The notes beneath the pieces were generated by a model. The model searched no databases. It had not been told where the DNA came from and was given only the letters and a program-made list of their open reading frames with translations. This document shows, piece by piece, positions 44,850-53,899 of a DNA stretch of 64,000 nucleotides. The translations under genes and the position numbers were made by a program. The first letter of the stretch is position 1. Every line of letters starts with the position of its first letter. The DNA comes from Puccinia triticina (lineage: Eukaryota; Basidiomycota; Pucciniomycetes; Pucciniales; Pucciniaceae), in the NCBI RefSeq assembly GCF_026914185.1, contig NC_070558.1, positions 5,146,001 through 5,210,000 of the forward strand, read 5' to 3'.

Positions 44850-46636
44850 ATGACGATGTGCCTACAAAACCTACCAGCACTGTCGGACCAGGCCGAAAAG
44901 TTGTTATTCATCGATCAAGTCTTACATGCGTACAATCTAGACGCAAAGCGCTTCATCCAGGCCTACCTCCAAAACGAATGTCCAAAAATCAAATCAAATC
45001 GTCGAATTTGGGGGGCACCCTATGGATGGCCGTCGACGATGCTGCTTATCAACACCATCAAGGAGCTTGTACACAAGACAACTGAAGGAAAGGCTCGATG
45101 GAGCGCCTACATCTTGTCAGAGGTGTGTGTGTTCTGATAGTGCAAAATCAGATCATTACTTCGTGTTTCCACTCAAGGCTTTGTTTTCTTGCTGGACAGG
45201 CAAAGCTTATCATTGCCGGAGAAGGCGGTGCACATGGTCAATTCCCCAAGGGTAACTATTACAACTCAAAAAAAATTACGCCCGCCTTTTTCTCTGATGA
45301 AGCAAAAGCCGCTCGCATGGAACAACACGTCACACTGGATATGCCATTCCTTTATAATCTCATCCTTCACAAGGTGCAAAGAGACCGACCGTCACCTACA
45401 GATCCTGCCCAGAAGAATACAGCCTCGGGATCGGACAGAAAAGGAAAGAAACAACTAGCGGCCACAACTTGTGACTCGGGACTGGACAAAGGAGGTAACT
45501 CTGGCAGCCTAATATACGATTCAGATACATCAGATTCTGATACTGGTCTAGCGGAATCGGCAAAGCAAAAGAACAAGAAAAAACTGAAAACCGGAGATGA
45601 TTTGCTCACACGAAAGATGAAAACTAGTCCGGCGGAAACGGAAGACGTCGAAGAAGAGCTTGATCGTAAAAACCGACCTCACATCATTGCCGCTACCGTC
45701 TGCTCAATGGTTGCTTTTGGGGCAAACCGTCGCGATAACGCCCTTCAGATTCAAAATGCTGTTGTTTTGCTTGCATGTGGAGTGACCGAAAGAGTGAGCA
45801 GTTATCTCAACTACATCGGTCTTGCCTCTTCCCGACGAACAGCCCATCGCGCCCTCAGTTCACTTGGAAGAATTGCAGAAAGAACGGTCATCAGAAAAAT
45901 GGGAAAGTCACAAGCCCCCTTGGCACCTATTATATGCATGGACAACATTGACTTCGAAGAGTCCATTCACGAGAAATCAGTCGAAAAAACCACTCAGATG
46001 TTTCACGGAACGTGGGGCTACCTGCATGTTCCCGACCGTACGCTCATTGATAAGTTTGATCCAAAAGACTTCTCCCTCGAAAGTTTCAAGACAGCAATCG
46101 AAAGATCTTCAGAGATGAAGGTTCAACCATCGTGGTTTCTTCCCGACACCGCTTCTGCTGAACACTTCCGAGCTGTACTCAAAAGCCAGATCTTACGAGT
46201 CCTGCTTGAGTTTCTAGCGACCCCAGAAGATAAGCAACATCCCTTGAACAAGGATCCACCCCCAATCGATCCGATAGATGTGAAAGAACCCGACATTACA
46301 ATGTTCAAGCTCATGATTGCCTCGGACAACTCTACTGAGGGTGTGGGCGAGGTCCTACAAGGGTTCTTGCGCCAAACAGATCTAAGCTCGACCGATTTTT
46401 TCTCTCGGCTCCAGGTTATTGACGGTGATCTCGCCACCTGTATGAACGTTGAAAGTCTGAGGGCTCAACGAAAGCCCAGCGGTCACGTCGAAGAAGATCT
46501 TTCCGCCATTGTGACTCTTCTTGGGGCCTCTCATGTTCTGTGGAATATTGCACAGTCGTTCTTTCTTCTTCATTTCGGTAATTCTTCCGACTCCGAAGAT
46601 TTAGGTGCATGGCATACACTACAAACCCCTCAATGA
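44850..46636 (+). pseudogene. DUF6589-type protein, candidate transposase, C-terminally truncated
   Basis: ATG at 44850. Exon 1 (44850-45122, 91 residues) ends SAYILSE with a GTGTGT donor; the 77-nt intron ends GGACAG at 45199; exon 2 continues in phase (AKLIIAGEGGAHGQF...) to TGA at 46636, 569 aa. Residues 1-180 are helical with FPKGNYYNSKKITPAFF. 180-250 is a charged low-complexity linker. 310-569 is the DUF6589 core: PIICMDNIDFEE (about 336-344), MFHGTWGYLHVPD, LMIASDNSTEGVGE (462-474), RLQVIDGDLATCMN (494-507) and LGASHVLWNIAQSFFLLHFGN. Three Asp-centred motifs after hydrophobic strands could be an RNase H-fold active site; that is my inference. Family members as I recall them extend about 200-300 residues past GAWHTL, so the C-terminus is lost at the deletion junction. 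Confidence 0.8.
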
Positions 46637-46639
46637 TAT

Positions 46640-47837
46640 CAATCTTATCCATGTCACCAGTACAAGAATGGTATCTCCGAGCGAATGTACTTCCAGGGTC
46701 CAGATGGCCAGCTCAAATCTCACGAGCGTCGTGGATAGCTCGGAGGACCTGCCAACTTAGATTACGTGTTGGGGCGTAAATCAGAGTCGGTGGAATCTCT
46801 TCATCTGGGACCATGCTTCTGGGACCGAAAAGCCTCTTGAGGTCGTTACAGGATCCAAGAGAACATTACATTGGCACTCGTACCAAACGAATCTCCGGGC
46901 GGGTAAGTTCACCCTGTATTTGAGTCATGTTTTCATCTTCAAGCTGTTCAAAATTTTCTCAATGGCAACTGGTCGGCAGGTTGCTGATAAGAGAAGGATT
47001 GGGACACCATAAGTTGCGAGGAGCCTGGCGCCTAAATCTCCATAAGACGGGCGAAAGATTCCTCGGTCTTGGATTTTCATGTGAGAGCTGATTTTTTTCC
47101 CGAGCCCACTTGCAACAAGGCCCCACACGTAAACCATATGCGCTTCGTCAATGACTGTTAATACCAACTTAGACTGAAATTTTCGATCAAAGAACATCCT
47201 TCGGAACATCCCGTTGTTCAACAGAACCTCGGGGCTCTGTTTTTCAAAAATTCAAATTCATTCAATGCCTCAGGGAGATTTTTCAAAAGATGGCAAAGAC
47301 AACTAACCAGATAGACAAAGCCAAAGTCCCCTCGGATAACCTGCGCTTCGATTTCAGGTGTTAAGTTCATTTTGGTCAAGTTCACGGCCTTGATGTTGAC
47401 GGCTTTTTTCTCCAAAACCTTTGTTGAGATACACATACAGATTAGTTCTGTTGTACACATTGCTAAGTTATCCAGGACTAACTCACTTGATTATCGCCAA
47501 GAGAATCCAAAGGATTCAAAACAATCACGATAGGTTTTTTGTAAGCAGGAAAGAGGCGATAGTATACCTCGCCGATCCTTGTTTTACCAAAACCGGTCCC
47601 AGCAAGCGTAAAAGTATGCTTGCCGCGGACCAAGCTGACCACGGTTTCCATCTGAATTGGTTTCAGGGGTTCCGAGTAAAACTTGGCATTTGTTGTTCTG
47701 ATGTGTTCCTCAAGCTTTTCACGGGACATGTTTTGGAGATCTTCACGTAGTGATAATTTCGACTGTATGTTTTCCTGTTGGGACACATTGAGAGCATCGA
47801 GTGGGCTATGAGCATTCTCGTCATTTGTCGTCGCCAT
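46640..47837 (-). pseudogene. RecQ-like helicase, C-terminally truncated
   Basis: ATG at 47837. Exon 1 (47837-47487, 117 residues) has the Q-like region FYSEPLKPIQ, Walker A AGTGFGKT (79-86) and motif Ia VLNPLDSLGDNQ, the RecQ form. Introns 47486-47419 (68 nt) and 47307-47237 (71 nt) have GT-AG ends and phase 0. Exon 2 ends DFGFVYL; exon 3 begins SPEVLLNNGMF and holds motif II VIDEAHMVYVWG and motif III LLLSATCRP. A one-base frameshift near 46935 leads to MTQIQGELTRPEIRLVR; TAA and TGA stops follow in the same frame (after RVPM and after AREI), then STFARRYHSCTGDMDKIDIIEGF. Motifs V-VI are missing: the gene ends at the junction with the DUF6589 gene. Confidence 0.8.
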
Positions 47838-48906
47838 AGTTAGGGCGCAAGTAGGTGGTATCTCTTCTGGCGTTGTTCTCTGCTTGTTGTAACTTGTGAT
47901 TCTGTGCGGATGTTTGCGATGGCGATCAGTTGGCCTTTTTTTTTGTCATGCTTCAATGACCTTGCACGGAGTGCAAGGACTAGTCTCGATCAGGCTTGCT
48001 AGCCTCGATCAATCCTCGAAACGGTCGTGTTTTCGGCGCTAAGTAAAAAGTTGGTCTGTGCTCATAAATCCCGGTGGTATGCTGGGATATGATAGTTATT
48101 TTGCTTTTATTCGAGATTTTACAAAAAAAATTATAAAAAAAATTGAACAAAGATACAAAGAATGGTAAAAATATAACAAATAAGGGGATGAGGAGGCGCA
48201 TCAGGAAAAATGGGTTGGAAGAACGGAGGATGAGATCTGCAGGAGTGGCGAGGAATATAACGTTTTCACGGATCAAATATCCGAAAGTCTCACGCGAGAA
48301 TTCCTGATAGGGCATAAGTCCCTCCGGCGAAGCCTCAGGCGGGACTTAGTTAAGTTCGTCACAAGCTGAGGAGCGAGCAGCTGATCAAAAGATTAATAAT
48401 CTTATTGCAGCAAGCTTACGCCCGAAGCCGATTCAGACCGCAACGGTTCCAGCCTCATCAATAGGATCTCCAGCTCAACAAGCGGTAAGTCCATCGATGC
48501 AGAGCCTCATAAAGCATTGCCAGTCACTGACTGAGAGAACTGCATGTGCAATAGACTACAGCAGTTCCAGCTTGCTTCGCACTCGTATTGGCGGACGCTA
48601 AAGCATCAAGCCTGATCGAGCATAAGTAAGAGATAACCTATATCTCTCTCTAGATTCCTCCCGGAATTCAGGCACTGACTCTAGATTCAGTTGCTGCACA
48701 CAGGCAGAAGCTCCATCACCACAAACGCGTGGCTCAAGCTGCTCAAGCAGTCCCTTTCAATCTTATTCCATTCTCATACCAGAGCCGGCAATAGTTCCGC
48801 TCTTAGGTACATTATTTGTTTTCTTTCTCTCTAAGTCTCTGAGATTGTCAGATAGACCAAATTCCTAATGCAGAAATAAAACCTCGCAGTATTGTGGAAT
48901 CTTTTA

Positions 48907-51900
48907 TGGTTGCCATTCATAAGTGAATCTTTTGGTCGGAGGCTGTTTTGTTGACAAAGCAGGTTGATCAGTTTGTTGAATTGGAACATCCAAAGCAGGA
49001 GATTGAGGAATAGGTGGAAGAGTAGATGGAGGCAAAGGTAAAGAAGTTGGGGGAGACAGGACAGACAATGGAGTAGAGTGAGAAATTGGCAGAGGTTTGT
49101 TTGAATTGTTTTGTTTCTTCTTGGACAAAGCATCAAGAGTGATATTTTCCGAGTGCAAATCTACATCTGCACATGATGTGGGCAAAGTTGTGGGTAACTT
49201 CATCATTGCTGATGTAGAGTTATACGGGAAAGATAGTATAGAAGGGGTGAAATCTCTACTAATGATTGTTTGGCGAGATACAGGATCAAAAAATTGTAAG
49301 GCATCTCATCTGGCCTCATAGCCAAGGAAAAAGAAGGTTTTTGACGGCGGGAGAACCTTGGATGAAGGCGTCTGAGAATGTACATAAACCTTGAGGCCAA
49401 AAGGAATTAAAGTGTGAACATTTCTTGCTCAATCAAGGAATGATTATTGATTAAAACCAAATTTGGTGATTGCCAGTTTAACGCTGAAGTCGGCAACATA
49501 TTGATGAGTGAGGATGCAAACTTAGCAGCCTCATCCCAATAGCTCAACGGCACCGAGCATTGCGCAAGCATACAACACATCTTCATCAAAAGCGTCTGAT
49601 TAAATTGCTTGGCTAGACCATTTGTTTGAGGAGAGTTAGCCGGTCTTTGTTCCAAACAGATTCCACACTGCAAAAGAAAAGCCTTGAAAATTACTGAACC
49701 AAATTCTCCACTGCGATCCGTATGAAGTATTGCAGGCGTGATGTCCAACTGATTCTTTATTTCATTTAGGTATGAAATGATCTTAGCCTCCAATTTGGAT
49801 TTCTTTTGCATTAGAAAAATTTGATTGAACCGGGAAAAATCATTGATCAAAACCAGAATATATCAAAAAGAATTTTGGGAATTCGGAGAAATCTGTAAGA
49901 CGTACATGTGAATCATTTTGAACAGAACAGAAAAAGAAGGAAGGGGATTGCTATGTGAAGAACACTTCAACTTAGCCATTCTACACACCTCACAATTTAT
50001 TGATGATCCAGATTTTCCATTTGGCGAGATTTTCATCAATTCGAAAACAATTTTCAAATAGACATTGGATGGGTGACCAAGAATTATGTGCCAATCTTTG
50101 AGAGAATTGCTTTCCTCGATAGAGCACAGTGTCCTCGAGGTGACCACACTTGAGCCAGATGAAACATATAGATCACCATTCCGCGGAAATTGTTTGATTA
50201 TTGTGGAACCCATATTCACCAAGAACAGCTTTTTCTTGTGTATGCGTTTAAATCCGTGATCCTCCAACTGTAAAACCAATATGAGATTACACTTGCCGGC
50301 AGGTGCAAGATAAACAGGATGTAAATCATATTTTCCGAATTGCATTGATCCGGTGTGAGTAATTTTGATGGAACCAGAATATGTTTTCATCGTCTTGTTG
50401 ATTGACTGCAAGTTGGATAAGAGTCAAACGTCGGAAACAGTTGATTTTGATGCACCCGTGTCAAGAATTAAACAAATTTGTTCACTATCAACAGGTCCAA
50501 TATGAAAAGTAGTCTCATCTTTGATAAAGAAACCTGTATCCTCCAGATCATTTATGTTCTCTGTAACAGTGTCAGCAACATCTTCACCGTCTGATTTGTC
50601 TATTGATTTTAAACTTTGTGTACAAAGTTTGGTAAGGGATTTGATTAATTGATCAAGTTCTTGATTGCTCATCTTAGGTTTAGAAGATGAACCCGATGAA
50701 TTAGATTGATTTTTTTTTGGAACTACGTTTCTGAATTTCTTCTCAACTGCTTGAAACTTGTCTTTGTTAGTTCAGATAAATGGTTTTGAGGAAATAGAAT
50801 TAACTGAATCGGATATATGATTTCAACTATGTTCAATGCCCATTTGAATAGCAAGTTTCTCAAATTTAAATGGAGTAACAATGAAAAGATTTTGAATAAG
50901 AGGGGCTAGTGATTTGTCATGTCGAAAACTTTTGAGGAAGAACATCCCGGCCATTGCAGTGTTGACTTGAGTTCCTGGAGTAGCCAATTGGGCAGATTTT
51001 CAAGATGTATACATTGTTTGAAATGTACTAATGTGATCTGCAATAGATGTTCCGGGAACATAATCAATATGAATGAGTGCAAAGAGTTTGTTGCCAAGTT
51101 TGATTAACAAATTTTTGCCACAAGCTTCAGCCAAATCCTTCATAGCCTTAGAAAACGTATTGACTGCTTGAACAACGGGATAAAGATTGGCTGAAACGCA
51201 TAGCTCAAGAAGAGTATATGCATTAGATGTCCTCTTTCAAAACTTTTTCTCTTTTTTGTGTTCCTCACACCAGACTTCATCAAATACTTCTTCATCACCA
51301 CGACCAACAATAAGGTGTTTGAATGATTTCTTCCACTCTGGGAAATTATTGCAACGAAGTTTAGTTATTTGAATCTTGTCACTTTGATGATCATTGTTGC
51401 TTGACAAGGAGTCATCAATTTGCAGGTTTACTGGAAGCTCAGCCTAGGGCTGGCCCCCGTTCCCGGCCTCTCCGGGTATACCCGCGGTCTGCCCCGTGGG
51501 TATAGGGCTCCGGGACGCCTCTTTGCCTGGACCGTACCCGGCCTGCCCGGCGGGTACGGTCCACGGGCAGCCTCAGAAATACCCGCGGGTATATCGGGTA
51601 TGAGGAAGGTCATGTGCAGGTGCGCTGAGGCTACCAATCTGCACCCGCGTGGAGGAAGTGAGAAAAAAAAATGCACATATCAAAAGTGAAAAGGTCCTTC
51701 AGCCCGGACTGGGGCCCTCATGACTCATGGGCGCAAAGTGGGTGCAGTACATAGCTCTGGGCCTTTACAGGCCTTACCCGCGGGAATCGGGAACGGGTCG
51801 CGGGTATACCCGCGGGCTGGCGGGTATACCCGTAGCCCGGCCGCCCCGCGGGTACCCTGCTCCTGTTCCCGATACCCGCGGGTAAGGCTCGGGCTGCTCG

Positions 51901-51997
51901 ATTTTGGTACCCAAGTGACAGGTATACCCGCGGGACGGGCGCCGGGCTAGCTCAAAGTGGCCGGGTACCCCGCGGGATCCAGCCCCAGCTCAGCCAT
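48907..51997 (-). pseudogene. Copia-D gag, protease and integrase
   Basis: Gag starts at ATG 51997 (MAE); the hAT-like element interrupts codon 4, and the frame resumes at 51444 (LPVNLQIDDSLSSNNDH..., then KLRCNNFPEWKKSFKHLI). Several stops follow. The protease block is CLILDTGASKSTVSDV (about 50435). Pre-integrase SLKDWHIILGHPSN and zinc CEVCRMAKL, then integrase core with LHTDRSGEFGS and NSPQTNGLAKQFNQT. A Pro-rich linker (PPTSLPLPPSTLPPIPQS) ends at TYEWQ/P, exactly where Copia-C inserted; the frame resumes at 39035. Confidence 0.9.
51445..51987. mobile_element. GC-rich hAT-like non-autonomous element
   Basis: 543 bp with ends TAGGGCTGG and CCAGCCCCA (8 of 9 complementary) and a perfect 8-bp duplication GCTCAGCC (51437-51444, 51988-51995); the 8-bp site and T(A/G)GGG ends are typical of hAT elements. 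The interior is dominated by TACCCGCGGG, GGGTATACCCGCGGG and related words, well over ten copies. It interrupts the Copia-D gag just after its start codon. Open frames on both strands are a composition effect. Confidence 0.88.
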
Positions 51998-52060
51998 CTT
52001 GTTTGTATTTATCTAGAAGTGTTTTTCTTATTTTGAGTTTTTTATAACTGTCAAGTAATG

Positions 52061-52073
52061 ACTCTTGCTACCA
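52061..52073 (-). promoter_or_regulatory. Copia-D primer binding site
   Basis: Minus-strand TGGTAGCAAGAGT directly follows the 5' LTR (ends TTTTTACA). TGGTAGC matches the conserved tRNA 3' end GCTACCA used by Ty1-like elements; Copia-E has TGGTAGCGAGAG at the same place. Confidence 0.8.
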
Positions 52074-52738
52074 TGTAAAAATGGTAGATGATTACTTTAT
52101 TGCAACATTTATAATATAAAACTCAATAAAAGTAAATAACATTTTAAAGAATGAAATGTAACAGATTAGTTTTTTAAGAACAACTGTAATAATAAAATGT
52201 AGATAAATACCTTTAAAGAAAATGAATTGAATCAAAGAAACCTCAACACAATGATAACAATGACGACGCGCAAACACCAGGAATGTCACAACAAAACAGC
52301 CTAAAACGATTGATTATAAAAACAGAAAGATGTCAATAACAAGTTGAACGATTCTGGTTATCAACTAAGGAATAAGACTGTATACCTGCCCAGAGACTGG
52401 TTCTAGCTACTCCTGAGAGTTTGAAGTTGGCAAGAGTTAGGATTGATTTTTGGTTTGATGATTGATTTGATGCGAAGAAGAATGTCTTTGAGTAAGGTTG
52501 AATTGATGAAGGTTGACGGGTTGACAATGAAAGCGACAATGATTTGATAAGAAGAAGGGAATGGAACGGAAAGGGGAATTTGAGTTATTGGCAAATAGTG
52601 TTGTAGATGATCAAAGTTTTTTGAGCGGGGTTCTGATCAATCGTCATCACTATGTAGATCAATGACTCATGCAGATTGGTATGCATAGACGCATGCATAA
52701 ACTAGCATAAACTCAATTTGCAAGTTTAAAAACCAACA
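52074..52738 (-). repeat. 5' LTR of Copia-D
   Basis: 665 bp, TGTTGGTTTTTAAAC... to ...CCATTTTTACA on the minus strand. Its outer end abuts target duplication ATAAA at 52739-52743. Confidence 0.88.
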
Positions 52739-52743
52739 ATAAA

Positions 52744-53145
52744 TACAAGTTTCTCACACGGATTGCTCCTAAACAAGGAAGGATTGATGGGCTTCTTCTG
52801 GATCTGGTCATGGATTTTGCTAAATGGGAATGGCTCGAAAGATTGAATAATCTGTTGCATGGAATCAAGGCAATTAATACTGCAACAGTGATGTATCCTT
52901 TTCATCTCTTTTTCCTTCAGCAATTGGTGTTCAGAACCATTGAATTGTTGTACAACACAGAAACAATCCCCACAGAACATCTCGTAAATTTCTTTGAGTT
53001 GAAGGCTACAAAAGATATTGCTAAGAGGAACTTTTATACAACAAGAGAAATCCCCGCTTGCAACCTGCCTCCAGCAATACAATGTGTGAAACCTCAACCC
53101 TATTGCAAGTTGTGGCTATTCACACCTCAATTGACCTACCGCTGA
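52744..53145 (+). pseudogene. Predicted secreted protein, 3' exon (split by Copia-D)
   Basis: Removing Copia-D and one ATAAA copy joins 37425 to 52744 in one frame: IKLGAGSNKYKFLTRIAPKQGRIDG (across the junction), then LLLDLVMDFAKWEWLERLNNLLHGIKAINTATVMYPFHLFFLQQLVFRTIELLYNTETIPTEHLVNFFELKATKDIAKRN and TGA at 53145. The protein is helical with a hydrophobic middle. I associate this type of sequence with a rust-specific family of secreted hypotheticals. Function unknown. Confidence 0.6.
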
Positions 53146-53148
53146 GCT

Positions 53149-53899
53149 TCCCGACGCCCTCCTGCTCACCAACCACACCATAGAAGTTTTTGGATGGAGT
53201 CCAAAAGTAATTGACTGTTTTTTGGAAATATTATGAGGAACTTTGGCAAAAAAAAAAATTGAAGCCTCTTTGTAAACATGACCTCACATTTTTATTTGAA
53301 ATCAACCATTTCCAACAAGATCTACCGGAACAAAAGATATTTACTCAAACTTTATCAAGAAGTTCCAGCAGATATTTTCTGTCCTCCAACACTTCAAGGA
53401 AATATTTTCTTGTGGTGTTACCGGGAGCGTAGTGGGAGGTTGGTGGAGTCCATGGAGCCGTCCAGCCCCTCCCTGTACTTGCCAGCCTAAGACATGTATG
53501 TGGCTTAAACAGCTGCTCAATTTATCTCACGCCTACCGGCGGAGATAGCGGCGTACAGGGACTAGAGGGAGGTCACCAAACCCTTGACCAAGGACTCGAG
53601 GTCAGGAGGAACTTAGAGCTTTCCCCCTCCCAATCCAAGTGTCACGCTCCTCCCCATCCTCCTCTCCCATATCCTGAATTCCATCCAGCAACCATCCGCT
53701 CCCACTCACCCTTTTCCTGGATCAAAAACTTTTTGTGTACTTCCTTTAAAAATAACATGACACACAGAAATAACCAGTTTAACTTCAACCCCCACTTCTG
53801 TAAAATCCAAAAACCCTATCTTTAACATGTCATCAACACCCACGCTTTCCCCACCGTAACTCATTCCCCACCCCCCCCCCCCCAAACCTTATTTGCCAA
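53149..53899. other. 5' flank or leader of the DIRS-like element
   Basis: No gene is supported. It is C/T-rich from 53580 to 53720 and has a C run at 53872-53883 just before the gag start. The left terminus of the DIRS-like element is probably here but could not be fixed. Confidence 0.4.

Larger units (their letters stand above)
44367..48358. mobile_element. TIR transposon encoding a DUF6589-type protein and a RecQ-like helicase
   Basis: 3,992 bp. Left TIR 44367-44445 and right TIR 48286-48358 are near-identical inverted copies; the left has a few extra C bases. The ends are CGAACTTAACTAAGTCCC and its complement. A perfect 9-bp duplication TCACAAGCT flanks it (44358-44366, 48359-48367). Each TIR itself contains a hairpin (AAGTCCCTCC...GGAGGGACTTA). 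Two convergent genes fill the inside. Its terminal motif and 9-bp duplication are shared with the small elements at 14778, 26563, 27451 and 29808, and more loosely 31141. A 9-bp duplication is typical of Mutator-like elements, but no MULE transposase is seen. Confidence 0.93.
39036..48906 (+). mobile_element. Copia-C, Ty1/copia element inserted in Copia-D
   Basis: Flanked by TGGTT (39031-39035 and 48907-48911). The 5' LTR is 39036-39832 (797 bp); the 3' LTR is 44109-44366 plus 48368-48906 (797 bp once the nested TIR element and one copy of its 9-bp duplication are removed). The LTRs differ at only a few sites, mostly G/A, so this is a young insertion. The LTR ends are TG...TA instead of TG...CA. 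Coding order is gag, protease, integrase, RT, RNase H on the plus strand with several stops. Confidence 0.95.
44109..48906 (+). repeat. 3' LTR of Copia-C, split by the TIR element
   Basis: The LTR occupies 44109-44366 and resumes at 48368 after the second copy of TCACAAGCT (48359-48367). Total LTR length without the insert and one duplication copy is 797 bp, equal to the 5' LTR, which fixes the boundaries of both elements. Confidence 0.95.
37426..52738 (-). mobile_element. Copia-D, Ty1/copia element with nested insertions
   Basis: Minus-strand element flanked by ATAAA on both sides (37421-37425 and 52739-52743). It has a 665-bp 5' LTR (52074-52738), primer site, gag, protease, integrase, RT and RNase H. 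The 3' side is truncated: RNase H runs directly into the last 35 bp of LTR sequence. It carries three insertions: a hAT-like element (51445-51987), Copia-C (39036-48906) and a Tourist-like MITE (38661-38857). Removing each restores a continuous polyprotein reading. Confidence 0.93.

Noticed and set aside
51428..51950. Small frames inside the GC-rich hAT-like element
   Set aside because: They consist of translated TACCCGCGGG repeats and lie within clear transposon boundaries.
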